In this document: positions 18,051-26,596 of the stretch, in pieces
Layout of the letters: the number at the start of each line of letters is the position of its first letter
How positions within the stretch are numbered: the first letter of the stretch is position 1
Source of the DNA: Desulfovibrionaceae bacterium
Lineage (GTDB): Bacteria > Desulfobacterota > Desulfovibrionia > Desulfovibrionales > Desulfovibrionaceae
Length of the DNA stretch: 56,075 bases
NCBI GenBank assembly: GCA_015709315.1
Contig: JACCQI010000022.1
Location: 1 to 56,075 of the forward strand
Direction of reading: 5' to 3'
Program-made: the position numbers and the translations under genes
The notes under the pieces: generated by a model
What the model saw: only the letters and a program-made list of their open reading frames with translations
The model's database searches: none
What the model was told of the DNA's origin: nothing

Positions 18051-18090
18051 GAAAAAAGTCCGCCTTTCCCGAATCGGGAATGCAGCGGAC
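18051..18090 (-). terminator. Rho-independent terminator of dnaA
   Basis: On the minus strand, GTCCGC pairs with GCGGAC (plus 18085-18090 and 18058-18063). An inner TTCCCGA/TCGGGAA-type hairpin lies within, and six U residues follow (plus A-run 18052-18057). It is about 77 bp beyond the dnaA stop. The intervening stretch holds a separate perfect 11-bp inverted repeat (18098-18108 with 18138-18148). Confidence 0.75.
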
Positions 18091-18166
18091 CTGAAATTTC
18101 TCCCGGAACCGCCTGGTCGTGTGACTGATGCGAGCGATTCCGGGAGAACATGTGGGGGCGTCGTTT

Positions 18167-19525
18167 CTACGGGGTGAGGCGTTCCGCCGTATTCTGGATC
18201 TGCCGTCCGAGCGGCGTCTGCATGGAAATCTCACGCTCCACCTTGGTGATGCCCTTGAGCACCGTGGAATGCCGCCTCCCGAGGCGCTCGCCGATGGACT
18301 TGAGCGACATCTCGGTGTGCTTGCGGGCCAGGTAGAAGGCGGTGTTGCGGGCCAGGACCACCTGGCGCTTGCGGCTCTTGGACCGAAGTTCCTCCTCGGA
18401 CAGGCTGTAGCTCTTGCAGATGAAGTCGATGATGTCGGCAAAGCCCGGCGCGGCGTTCTGCACGGCGTAGTTTTCCAACACTTCCCAGGCCATGTTCATG
18501 GTCACGGCCCGGTTGAGCAGCCGCGCCTTGAGCACCAGGTTGTTCAGGCAGCTCTCCAACTGGCGGATGTCCGTGGTGATGCGCTCGGCCAGAAGCTCGG
18601 AGACCTCCACGGGCACGTCCACCTGAAGGCGGCTGGCCTTGTCCATGACGATGCGGCGGCGGGTCTCCATGTCGGGCCGGTCGATGTGGGCCAGGAAGCC
18701 GGAGCAGAAGCGGGACACCAGCCGGTCGTCAACGCCGGAAAACTCCTTGGGCATGAACGAACTGGTCAGGACCACCTTGCACCCCCGGTCGCGCAACGCG
18801 CCCAGAGTACACAGCAGTTCCTCCTGCATCTTTTCCTTGCCCTGAAAGAAATGCACGTCCTCCATCAGAAGCACGTCGATCCCCTCGCGGAACTGGGCCT
18901 TGAACTGGTCCACCTGATGCGCCCTGATGGCCAGGACCATGCGCGTGGCGAAATCCTCGGAAGAGAGGCAGGCCACCTTGAGATGCTTGCGGTTGGCGGA
19001 GCGGCACAAGGCGTTGCCCACGGACTGGAGCAGGTGCGTCTTGCCCAGACCGGGGCCGGAACTCAGAAAAAGATGATCCGTATTGAAAATCGAATTGCAG
19101 ATGGACTTGCTGGCCGCGCAGGCAAGTTCGTTGGACGGCCCGACGATGAAATCGTCAAAGGAGAAACGCCAGTTGGGGGCCGTGATGGGCTTCGGCCCAT
19201 GCTCCAGGGGCAGGCCCAGATGCGTGGACCGCGTCACCTGGGCAACGGGTTTGCGCCTGACGGCCGCTTCGGCCGGGGCGGGTTTGCGGGGCTGCACCTG
19301 AATGGAGATGCGGGGCTCGCCGCCCAGGACCTCGGCGGCGGATTCGCGGATGACCTGCAACAGGCGGTCCCTGATCCAGTTGGCGACGAATTCGTTGGGC
19401 GCAGTCAAAGTAAGGCGGCCGCCTTCCACGCGGCCGCCGAGGGGCTTTATCCAGACGGTAAAAAGGCCGGGATTGAGGCTCTTTTCCAGTGAGTGTAGTA
19501 TTTGCTTCCAGGCAGTATCGACCAT
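18167..19525 (-). CDS. dnaA: DnaA-type replication initiator ATPase with a variant DNA-recognition motif
   Basis: 452 residues with the DnaA order: N-terminal domain I (about 1-75), linker, AAA+ core and C-terminal HTH domain. Walker A GPGLGKTH is at 157-164. Walker B reads LLMEDV (219-224), with Glu where most DnaA proteins have Asp. The DnaA signature, usually close to GGRDHTTV, is LGRRHSTV (about 415-422): the recognition Asp is Arg while His is kept. No dnaN or recF is adjacent. No clear Shine-Dalgarno precedes the ATG, but the N-terminus MVDTAWKQIL is typical. It could be the only DnaA or a second copy. Confidence 0.9.
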   Translation of the reverse strand: MVDTAWKQILHSLEKSLNPGLFTVWIKPLGGRVEGGRLTLTAPNEFVANWIRDRLLQVIRESAAEVLGGEPRISIQVQPRKPAPAEAAVRRKPVAQVTRSTHLGLPLEHGPKPITAPNWRFSFDDFIVGPSNELACAASKSICNSIFNTDHLFLSSGPGLGKTHLLQSVGNALCRSANRKHLKVACLSSEDFATRMVLAIRAHQVDQFKAQFREGIDVLLMEDVHFFQGKEKMQEELLCTLGALRDRGCKVVLTSSFMPKEFSGVDDRLVSRFCSGFLAHIDRPDMETRRRIVMDKASRLQVDVPVEVSELLAERITTDIRQLESCLNNLVLKARLLNRAVTMNMAWEVLENYAVQNAAPGFADIIDFICKSYSLSEEELRSKSRKRQVVLARNTAFYLARKHTEMSLKSIGERLGRRHSTVLKGITKVEREISMQTPLGRQIQNTAERLTP

Positions 19526-20137
19526 GCAGTGGGAGATAGTTTATCACCGCGCAAACAACAATTCGTGAATTCCAAACTCGAGGCCAATGACAGGCCGAGG
19601 TTATTGACAGTTTATTAAAAATAAAACCTCTTTAAATCTAGCAGGTTGAGTCAAAGTCCGCCTAGCGCCCACCTTTTCTTCTTCACCCTTTTGAAACAAC
19701 CGTGCAACAAGGGTTTCCCGGCTCTCCGAATTTTCCGGAGGAGATATTTTTCCACAATAGTGGAAAAACTTTTCAACATATACAAACGATTTATTTGTCA
19801 GGATAGTCACAATTTCATTAGTTTCCTTTTCTATTGACGATTTTTTGTGACACCCCAAGCTATATTCCCGAAGTCATTAAATGCATTTTCTTGGCGTAAC
19901 GATTTAAATTAATAGTATAAAATGAAACAGCAACCATTATCGGCTCATTACGCCCCGGCGCACTATGCCGCTTTGGGCCGTAAAAACCCCCTATTCCCAA
20001 GGGCTGTAATGGAACTGTCACTTTTGAACACATTTAACCTATTGCAACAAAAGAAGAAAATAGAATAGATACCCGATCGTCAAGAAACGCGCGGTGTCCG
20101 GGGGTGGGATATTCTCCCGGCCTTGGGAAAAAAAAAT
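19526..20137. other. 612-bp AT-rich intergenic region with DnaA-box-like sites; candidate replication-related region
   Basis: There is no convincing gene between dnaA and thyX. The region is much richer in A+T than its surroundings, with runs such as TTTATTAAAAATAAAA near 19611 and TTTAAATTAATAGTATAAAA near 19904. A perfect 9-bp inverted repeat TTTTTCCAC/GTGGAAAAA (19747-19755 and 19760-19768) and a nearby TTTTCAACA (19770-19778) look like three DnaA boxes, each with T where the TTATCCACA consensus has A. Being next to dnaA it could hold an origin or an autoregulatory site. A 48-codon frame at 19922-20068 lacks a ribosome site and I do not call it. Confidence 0.45.
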
Positions 20138-20872
20138 TTACTTCAGACTGTCCCTGGTCGGGAACTTGCCACAGGCGAATTTCGGCGATTCCGGGCAATA
20201 ACCCAGCTGTTCGCAGCGAGCGCCGCCGTTGGCGAAGATGGCGGGAAGCTTTTCCTTGCATATGGCGAGCATGCGATCGGCCACGGCCCGAACCTCCCAC
20301 TGCGCCCGGTTGCAGCAGCGCAGATGGAAGAAATGATTCAGGCTCCGGCAATTCATGGTCATTACGATCTTGGTCTCGGCGGCCTGGGGCAGGACGAACC
20401 GGGCGTCCTCGTTGGCCTTTGACTTGCGGCCGTGGGCCACCAGGATGTCGCGCAGGTCGGTGTAGGCGGACTGCACCTCGGCCATGAACGCCTCGAACCG
20501 CTCCTTGGCCTCGGGAATCTTGGCGATGGCCGGGGGCATGACGTAGTCCATGTCGTTCTCGGCCACGTAGCGCTGGCTCTGCTGCGAATAGGAGGCAATC
20601 CGGTGGCGCACGATCTGGTGGGAGCACGCCCTGGAGATGCCCTCGACGGCAAAGGTCATGGATACGTGCTCCACCGGGCTGTCGTGCCCGGACTCCATGG
20701 TCTTGGACACGAAGTCGGCCTGCACCTGCGGGTCGATCTCCCCGGAAAGGAGCCTGGGCCACATGTCGGCCACGAAACCGGCGTGGTAGCACTGGCGGAA
20801 GGCGGCGTAGATGAGCGAAAGGGCGTCGGGGGTCATGGCCATGAATTCGACCCTGGGTTTCTTTTCCGGCAT
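20138..20872 (-). CDS. thyX: Flavin-dependent thymidylate synthase ThyX
   Basis: FAD/NADPH-dependent methylation of dUMP using methylenetetrahydrofolate, replacing ThyA. 244 residues. The ThyX motif RHRxxSxxxxSxR appears as RHRIASYSQQSQR (residues 89-101), with GHDSPVEHVSMTF before it and RSLNHFFHLRC later. I start at the ATG 20872, which has GGAG 8 nt upstream; a GTG three codons earlier overlaps that GGAG. It lies 94 bp downstream of the shikimate-kinase-like gene on the same strand. Confidence 0.95.
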   Translation of the reverse strand: MPEKKPRVEFMAMTPDALSLIYAAFRQCYHAGFVADMWPRLLSGEIDPQVQADFVSKTMESGHDSPVEHVSMTFAVEGISRACSHQIVRHRIASYSQQSQRYVAENDMDYVMPPAIAKIPEAKERFEAFMAEVQSAYTDLRDILVAHGRKSKANEDARFVLPQAAETKIVMTMNCRSLNHFFHLRCCNRAQWEVRAVADRMLAICKEKLPAIFANGGARCEQLGYCPESPKFACGKFPTRDSLK

Positions 20873-20966
20873 GTATGTCACTCCGTGATGGTAGATGTAT
20901 CGAATCGGTTTTCCTGCTTACCCCAATCGAGCGGAGCTGTCACCAGTGCGCGGACCGGCGGCGCGC

Positions 20967-21494
20967 CTAGTAGCCGATCTTCTCCAGGGCGTCATCGAGC
21001 ATCTCTTCCGGGGTCCCGGAGGCCTGGAGAATGAAGTGAAGCACGGAATAGAAGACCGGCTCCATGAGCGACAGCCGGGCGGACAGGCCGCGCCACAGCG
21101 CCTCCTTGTCCGCCCCCTCCCCGCGCACGGCCAGGCGGCCGGACAACAGCCGGGTGTCGGCCATGAGGTAGAAGACCTTGCCCGCGCCGTGGATGAGCGG
21201 ACGGACATCGTCGTGCCCCACCAGTTCGTCGCCAAGGACCACGATCCTGCCGCCGGGCGCGAGCGCGGCCACGGCCTCTTCCAGGGTCTCGGGCACGGCC
21301 ACGCCGAGGCCGGTGCGCTCGCCGATCAGCCGGGCCAGTTCCGCCTTGCCCGCGCCGCGAAGCCCGACCAGGATCAGGTTGCCGGTGTCCTGCCATGCGT
21401 CGGCGTAGTCCTCGCGCCTGTCGCCCACGGAAAACTCCCGACGGGCATCCGCCTCGCCCACTTCATACCGCTCGTTGATGAGGTATTTCGCCAT
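20967..21494 (-). CDS. Shikimate kinase-like P-loop protein with degenerate Walker A
   Basis: 175 residues resembling the shikimate kinase fold: a beta strand NLILVG leads into GLRGAGKAEL (44-53), then ARLIGERTGLGV. The P-loop Lys is present, but the following Ser/Thr, which ligates Mg in shikimate kinases (GxxGxGKS/T), is Ala51. The usual substrate-binding Asp/Arg motifs (DxD and GGG) are also not evident; instead there is a PGGRIVVLGDELV strand-loop. It may be a non-catalytic paralog or use another substrate. It is located upstream of thyX and divergent from the gene at 21583. Confidence 0.55.
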   Translation of the reverse strand: MAKYLINERYEVGEADARREFSVGDRREDYADAWQDTGNLILVGLRGAGKAELARLIGERTGLGVAVPETLEEAVAALAPGGRIVVLGDELVGHDDVRPLIHGAGKVFYLMADTRLLSGRLAVRGEGADKEALWRGLSARLSLMEPVFYSVLHFILQASGTPEEMLDDALEKIGY

Positions 21495-21582
21495 GTTTCG
21501 CCCCCTTTGACGTCAAGTTTGCCTTGCCTCGCGGCCGATATCACGTACGATGGCCGAAACACGGACACCGGATGGACGAACC

Positions 21583-22560
21583 ATGCCCAAGGATCTCATT
21601 CATTTCAAGGTCGCCATGATGACCTCAAAACGGCTGGCCAAGACGCGGTTCGGCACGTGCCTGGACCGCGAGCGGCCGGGCCTGCTTCTGGGAGCGGTCT
21701 TCCACGACGGACTCTTTTACGCCGTGACCGGAGCCTCCCGGCCCCTGGCCCCCCTGGCCCACAGGCTGCACGGCGCCCATGGCGAGGACACCTACGACCT
21801 GATTCGGCTCCAGGCCGCGCACGCGGCCCGGGCCGAGCGCCGGGACCTGGCCGCCGCCCTGCTGGCGGGCATGGCCTCCCACCTGTTCACCGACGCGGTC
21901 ATGCATCCCCTGGTCTGGCACCTGTCCGGCCACTACTACTCGGACTCACCCGATAAAAAAACCCTGGCCCGCCAGCAACACCGTGCCCTGGAGGCCCTCA
22001 TGGACATGGTCGCCTGTCCCGAAATGCTCGGCCGCCCGCTCTTCTCCCTGAGACGCCTGCTCCGGTCCGTGGGCCCCGCCCTGTTCGAAGCCCTGCCCGT
22101 GGACGGCCTGGCCAAAATGACGCGCATCGCGCCCGGTCGCGTCCAGGCCGGGCTGCGGTCCGCGCTCCGCGTCCACGCCGGATTCCAGGCGGCCTATTCG
22201 GTCACCCCGGCGGCGCGGCTGCTGTTCGCGCTCATGCCCGTGCTTCCGTCCCGCGCGCGGGAAATCGCCGCCCTGTTCTACGCCCCGCAACTCATGACCC
22301 AGGCGGCCGCGCTTGAAGGCGTCATCGACTACCGCCACCCGGTCACCGGGGAGGCCGCGTCCGCGTCCCTGCGCGACATGATGGAGCTGGCCGCCGACAA
22401 GGCCGCCGAACTGTGCCGAAGGCTGGAGTCCGGCGTGTTCCAGGGGGCAATGCAGCCCGACCTGCCGGAAAACGGGCCGTCCCTCGACGCGGGCCTGTCG
22501 GGCGTCAGGGCCGGGTCCATGCGCCATTTCGCGGACCGGCCGTTTCCCGCACTTCCGTAA
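21583..22560 (+). CDS. Zinc-dependent phospholipase C-like domain protein
   Basis: 325 residues from the ATG at 21583 (preceded by GGATGGACG; an earlier ATG at 21550 is also in frame). The pattern of His/Asp residues resembles the bacterial zinc-dependent PLC/S1-P1 fold: H7, H41-D42, H63, H66, then ASHLFTDAVMHPL with H100, D104 and H108. No signal peptide is visible, unlike secreted PLC, so a cytoplasmic or membrane-associated lipid or nucleotide hydrolase is possible. Family assignment is by motif spacing only. It is a single gene, divergent from the shikimate-kinase-like gene. Confidence 0.5.
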   Translation: MPKDLIHFKVAMMTSKRLAKTRFGTCLDRERPGLLLGAVFHDGLFYAVTGASRPLAPLAHRLHGAHGEDTYDLIRLQAAHAARAERRDLAAALLAGMASHLFTDAVMHPLVWHLSGHYYSDSPDKKTLARQQHRALEALMDMVACPEMLGRPLFSLRRLLRSVGPALFEALPVDGLAKMTRIAPGRVQAGLRSALRVHAGFQAAYSVTPAARLLFALMPVLPSRAREIAALFYAPQLMTQAAALEGVIDYRHPVTGEAASASLRDMMELAADKAAELCRRLESGVFQGAMQPDLPENGPSLDAGLSGVRAGSMRHFADRPFPALP

Positions 22561-22640
22561 AATTTTGCCCGGCCGCATTGCCCTGCTTCGGAAATTGCTA
22601 TAAAAAATAGGAACAATTCGCACACAAGAAAGGAGAACCC

Positions 22641-23453
22641 ATGAAAAAAATCATCCTTATCGGCTCCGGCGTGGTCGTCGCCGCCATCATCGCCATGATC
22701 GTACTCGTGGTCCTGAACCTGGGCGACCTCATCAAGGCGGCAGTGGAGAAATACGGCCCGCCCATCACAAAAACGGAAGTGCGGCTCGGCTCGGCCGACA
22801 TCTCCATCCTGTCCGGCTCCGGCTCCCTGGAAAATTTCTTCCTGGGCAACCCCCAGGGGTTCTCCATGCCCAGCGCCCTGGAATGCGGAACCATCCGCGT
22901 TTCCGTGGAGACCGACTCCCTGACCACGGATACCATCGTCATCAATGAGATCTACGTGGACGGCCCGGTCGTCAGCTACGAAAAGAAGGGGTCCACCGAC
23001 AACTTCCAGACCATCGTCAACAACATCAATAAGACCGTGGCCGGCGAAAGGAAGGCCGACAAGGCCGCCGAGGACAAGACCGCCACCGAGACCGGCTCCG
23101 AGAAAAAGATCGTGATCAACGACTTCATCGTCAAAAACGGCAAGATCAACGTGGGCGGCTCCCTGCTCAAGGTGTTCGGCGACAAGGGCATGGGCATCGC
23201 CCTGCCCGACATCCACCTGAAGGACATCGGCAAGGACAAGGAAACCACCCCGGCCGAGGCGTTCTCCCAGATCCTGGCCGAAATGACCGGCGACGTGTCC
23301 GGCTCGGTCACCCAGTTCGGCAAGGAGTTGCAGAAGCAGCTCGGCAAGGCCGTGGAAGGCGCGGGCAAGGCCCTGGAAGACGCCGCCAAGGGCGCGGGCG
23401 AGGGCGCGGATTCCGTGGGCGGCGCCATCAAGGGGCTGTTCGGTTCCGACTAG
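22641..23453 (+). CDS. Membrane-anchored AsmA-like envelope protein
   Basis: 270 residues. One N-terminal transmembrane helix (about residues 4-26) with a short cytoplasmic start, then a periplasmic beta-rich part with repeated strand patterns such as KTEVRLGSADISI and KIVINDFIVKNGKINVGG. These resemble AsmA/DUF748-type proteins. The last 55 residues are an amphipathic Ala/Gly/Lys helix-repeat (KQLGKAVEGAGKALEDAAKG). AAGGAGA precedes the ATG. It stands alone and ends in a strong terminator. An envelope or lipid-transport role is inferred from the fold resemblance only. Confidence 0.6.
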   Translation: MKKIILIGSGVVVAAIIAMIVLVVLNLGDLIKAAVEKYGPPITKTEVRLGSADISILSGSGSLENFFLGNPQGFSMPSALECGTIRVSVETDSLTTDTIVINEIYVDGPVVSYEKKGSTDNFQTIVNNINKTVAGERKADKAAEDKTATETGSEKKIVINDFIVKNGKINVGGSLLKVFGDKGMGIALPDIHLKDIGKDKETTPAEAFSQILAEMTGDVSGSVTQFGKELQKQLGKAVEGAGKALEDAAKGAGEGADSVGGAIKGLFGSD

Positions 23454-23478
23454 CCTCCCCTTCTATTATATGTATGGG

Positions 23479-23511
23479 AAATGGCCGCGCCGATCCGGTG
23501 CGGCCATTTTT
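23479..23511 (+). terminator. Rho-independent terminator after the AsmA-like gene
   Basis: AAATGGCCGC (23479-23488) pairs with GCGGCCATTT (23500-23509), with GCC/GGT extending the inner stem; the T-run continues to 23511. Confidence 0.85.
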
Positions 23512-23567
23512 CATCCGGCAAACCGCGCCTTGCCTCTCACCGGGCCATTGCAGTACAGAACAAAACC

Positions 23568-25244
23568 ATGACCACCGCCTACGCAGCAGAACCCGTGATC
23601 GCCGACGGCCGACTGGCCGACGTGCGCATCCGCATCCGGGGCAAGACCTGGCACCTTTGGGGCCGCTCGGGCCTTGCGCGGGAAACGGAACTGGCCGCGG
23701 GGGTGCCCGACGGCGAACTGCCCGTGCTTGTGGGCTCGGGCCTGGGCCGCTGCCTTGAAACGCTTCTCGAGCGCGGCCTGCCTGTGGCCGTGATCGACCG
23801 GGAGGCCCCCATCCTCGCCCTGACCGGGGCGGACGGACTCGCCGCCGGGCAAAAGAACGCGCTCCTTATCGACGACCCGGACCCGGCCGCCGCCTTCAAG
23901 CGAATCGCGGACTGGCAACAAACCAACAGCGGCAAGCCCCTGCACCCGGTGGTCATCCCCCTCTACCCCCGCCTGGACAGGAACTTCTACGGCGCACTGG
24001 CCGAAGCCCTGAAAACGGCTGGGCAAACGGATTTCTGGTCCATGGCCCGATATCCTAAATTTCGATCGACGGACCCGAAAATTCTGTTCTTCGACTCCAG
24101 CTATTTCCTGTGCCGGGAGATTCTCGCCGCCCTCGACCGTGCGGGAACCCAATACCGGACCATCCCCCTGGACGGCCGCGAGATCGGAAGCAACGACTTC
24201 ATCGAGGCGCTGCTCAAGGCGGTGGTGGACTTCCGGCCCGACTTCGCGCTCACGGTCAACCACTTCGGCCTGGACCGCGAGGGCAAGCTGGCCGGGCTGC
24301 TGGACGAACTGTCCCTGCCGCTGGCCTCCTGGTTCGTGGACAACCCGCACCTCATCCTCTTCGACTACGCCCATCCCGGAACCGGCAACACGGTCCTGTT
24401 CACCTTTGACGCGGACAACGTGGCCCCGTTGCGCGAAAAGGGCTTCCCCCACGTGCATCACCTGCCCCTGGCCACGGACCCGGAACGATTCCGGCCCGGC
24501 CTGCCCGGCGGCGATCCGGCATGGGCGTGCCCCGTGTCGTTCGTGGGCAACTCCATGACCGGGCCGGTGGCCAGAAGCCTGGGCCAGTCCGGCCTGCCCG
24601 ACCGCCTTCGCCGTGAATACCCCGCCGTGGCCCGCGCCTTCGGCGATTCCGGCGAAACCCGCGTGGACCGTTTCCTGGCCCGCAGCCGCCGGGATTGGAA
24701 CCGGGCCGTGGCCGACCTGCCCGACCGGGAAAGCCGCCTGGCCTGCGAGGCCCTGCTGACCTGGGAAGCCACCCGGCAATACCGGCTGGCCTGCGTGCGG
24801 GAAACCCTGCCCTACTCGCCGCTGATCGTGGGCGATGCGGGCTGGGCCGACATCCTGCCCGGCGATGGGAGCTGGCGTCACCTGCCGCCCCTGGACTACT
24901 ACGAGGACCTGCCGCGCTTCTACCCGCTGACCGGCATCAACTTCAACTGCACCAGCAGGCAGATGCCCGGAGCGGTCAACCAGCGCGTCTTCGACGTGCC
25001 CGCCTGCGGCGGCTTCCTGGTCACGGACTACCGGGTCCAGATGGAAGATTTGTTCGACCTCGACTCCGAGGCCGTGGCCTACCGCGAAACCGGGGAAATC
25101 CCGCACCTGCTCGAACGATTCATCAACGCCCCGGCCGAGCGCGACGCCATCGCCCGGAAGGCCCGCAAGCGCATCCTCGCGGAGCACACCTACGCCGCCC
25201 GGCTCGCCCGGCTCGTCGAGACCATGCGCGCCACCTTCGCCTGA
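23568..25244 (+). CDS. CgeB/DUF3880-type glycosyltransferase, probable flagellin glycosylation
   Basis: 558 residues from the ATG at 23568; no good ribosome site is visible, so the start is uncertain. The central part ([20 protein letters not shown], then [32 protein letters not shown]) is typical of CgeB-like two-domain glycosyltransferases. The C-terminal part, [21 protein letters not shown] followed by [11 protein letters not shown], is the nucleotide-sugar-binding region. It sits directly upstream of flagellin, so glycosylation of FliC is the likely job. The substrate sugar is unknown. It is followed by a terminator, then the fliC promoter. Confidence 0.75.
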   Translation: MTTAYAAEPVIADGRLADVRIRIRGKTWHLWGRSGLARETELAAGVPDGELPVLVGSGLGRCLETLLERGLPVAVIDREAPILALTGADGLAAGQKNALLIDDPDPAAAFKRIADWQQTNSGKPLHPVVIPLYPRLDRNFYGALAEALKTAGQTDFWSMARYPKFRSTDPKILFFDSSYFLCREILAALDRAGTQYRTIPLDGREIGSNDFIEALLKAVVDFRPDFALTVNHFGLDREGKLAGLLDELSLPLASWFVDNPHLILFDYAHPGTGNTVLFTFDADNVAPLREKGFPHVHHLPLATDPERFRPGLPGGDPAWACPVSFVGNSMTGPVARSLGQSGLPDRLRREYPAVARAFGDSGETRVDRFLARSRRDWNRAVADLPDRESRLACEALLTWEATRQYRLACVRETLPYSPLIVGDAGWADILPGDGSWRHLPPLDYYEDLPRFYPLTGINFNCTSRQMPGAVNQRVFDVPACGGFLVTDYRVQMEDLFDLDSEAVAYRETGEIPHLLERFINAPAERDAIARKARKRILAEHTYAARLARLVETMRATFA

Positions 25245-25371
25245 CGGTCGGCGGCCCGCCGCGCCACCCCGCCGCATCCGGCCGGAAGCCTCCCGGCCAT
25301 GCCTTCCTCCCGCCCTCGCGAAAACGTCTTTGGCCATTCGTCCGCCAGGACCGCGAAGCCGCATGAGGCGG

Positions 25372-25394
25372 AAACGGGACCGCCCGTTTTTTTT
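25372..25394 (+). terminator. Rho-independent terminator before fliC
   Basis: Stem AAACGGG (25372-25378) / CCCGTTT (25383-25389) with loop ACCG and a run of eight T in total. It insulates fliC from the upstream glycosyltransferase gene. Confidence 0.75.
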
Positions 25395-25418
25395 GCACAA
25401 AAAATCGTTCACCCAACC

Positions 25419-25445
25419 TAAAGTTTTTCCCCGCCAAGCCGATGA
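25419..25445 (+). promoter_or_regulatory. Sigma28 (FliA) promoter of fliC
   Basis: TAAAGTTT (25419-25426), an 11-bp spacer, then GCCGATGA (25438-25445): 15 of 16 positions match the flagellar sigma28 consensus TAAAGTTT-N11-GCCGATAA. It predicts a flagellin 5' UTR of about 90 nt. Confidence 0.9.
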
Positions 25446-25540
25446 GGCTGGCAACACACGAAGGTTTTCCCGGCAAAATCCATAATCGGCCGGGATTTCA
25501 ACCTAGGCATGGAAGCCAAAACATTTTCAAGGAGGAAAGT

Positions 25541-26431
25541 ATGTCACTCACAATTAATCACAACATGATGGCGATGAACGCGTCAAGAAACCTGCGCGAT
25601 TCCTACTCCAGCCTGGCGGTGTCGACTCGCAGGTTGTCCTCGGGTCTGCGCGTTAGCTCCGCATCCGACGACGCCGCGGGCCTGGCCGTCCGCGAATTGA
25701 TGCGTGCCGACATCAGCTCCCTGCAGCAGGGCATCCGCAACGCCAACGACGCCATCTCTCTCATCCAGACGGCTGACGGCGCTCTCGGCGTCATCGATGA
25801 AAAGCTGATCCGCATGAAGGAACTGGCCATGCAGGCCGCCACGGGTACCTACAACTCCGACCAGCGCCTGATCATCGACTCCGAGTTCCAGGCCATGGCA
25901 TCGGAAATCACCCGTATCGCCAACTCCACGGACTTCAACGGCATCTACCTGCTCAACGGCGGTCTTTCCGGCACCCACAACGGCTCCGGTCTCCAGTCCA
26001 CCGGCCAGTTGAAGGTCCACTTCGGTACCGGCAACGACTGCGCGGAAGACTACTACTACATCCAGATCAGCGGGGCCACCGCCTCCGCCCTCGGCGTGGG
26101 CTTCGGCGCCGAAAGCTCCAGCGGCGCCGGTCGTTCCATCTCCACCCAGGCTCTTGCCCAGCAGACCCTGGACGTCCTGAACAACGCCATCATTTCCAAG
26201 GACAAGATCCGCGCCAACCTCGGTGCTCTCCAAAACCGCCTGGAAAACACCGTGACCGTCCTGGAAATCCAGGCCGAAAACGTCCAGGCAGCCGAATCCC
26301 GCATTTCCGACGTCGACGTGGCGACCGAAATGACCGAATTCATCCGCCAACAGATCAAGACCCAGTCCGCCGTGGCCATGCTGTCCCAGGCGAACTCCCT
26401 GCCGAGGATGGCCCTGCAGCTCCTCGGCTAG
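25541..26431 (+). CDS. fliC: Flagellin
   Basis: 296-residue flagellin, a short form with nearly only the conserved D0/D1 ends. N-terminal SLTINHNMMAMNASRNL, LSSGLRVSSASDDAAGLAV and IQTADGALGVI; C-terminal SRISDVDVATEMTEF and ending QANSLPRMALQLLG. The central variable part (about 140-200) is short. The start ATG at 25541 has AAGGAGGAAAG, a near-ideal ribosome site. It is transcribed alone between the sigma28 promoter and a strong terminator, as expected for the most abundant flagellar subunit. Confidence 0.97.
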   Translation: MSLTINHNMMAMNASRNLRDSYSSLAVSTRRLSSGLRVSSASDDAAGLAVRELMRADISSLQQGIRNANDAISLIQTADGALGVIDEKLIRMKELAMQAATGTYNSDQRLIIDSEFQAMASEITRIANSTDFNGIYLLNGGLSGTHNGSGLQSTGQLKVHFGTGNDCAEDYYYIQISGATASALGVGFGAESSSGAGRSISTQALAQQTLDVLNNAIISKDKIRANLGALQNRLENTVTVLEIQAENVQAAESRISDVDVATEMTEFIRQQIKTQSAVAMLSQANSLPRMALQLLG

Positions 26432-26463
26432 TCTCAAATCTGATCGCTTCACGGCGAACAACC

Positions 26464-26502
26464 GGGCCGGACTCCGCCGCAAGGGAGTCCGGCCCTTTTT
26501 TT
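26464..26502 (+). terminator. Rho-independent terminator of fliC
   Basis: A perfect 12-bp stem (26464-26475 with 26484-26495), loop of 8, followed by seven T residues. Confidence 0.93.
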
Positions 26503-26526
26503 CAAGGGAAAACGAGCCCCCATTCG

Positions 26527-26543
26527 TGGCATCGGGATTGCAA
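26527..26543 (+). promoter_or_regulatory. Sigma54 (RpoN) promoter of fliD-fliS
   Basis: TGGCATCGGGATTGCAA: the invariant GG (26528-26529) and GC (26540-26541) are exactly 10 bp apart, and the TTGC half is complete. It is 54 bp before the fliD ATG. Sigma54 control of middle/late flagellar genes is common in Proteobacteria; the nearby fliC uses sigma28. Confidence 0.8.
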
Positions 26544-26596
26544 GTACTGTGGCGACCTAATGTAACGGGAAAAATCTTCCGATCAAGGAAACAGCC

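Noticed and set aside
19922-20068. Small 48-codon frame in the dnaA-thyX gap, preceded by TATAAA
   Set aside because: It has no ribosome-binding site, its composition is not codon-like, and it lies in a region better explained as non-coding.
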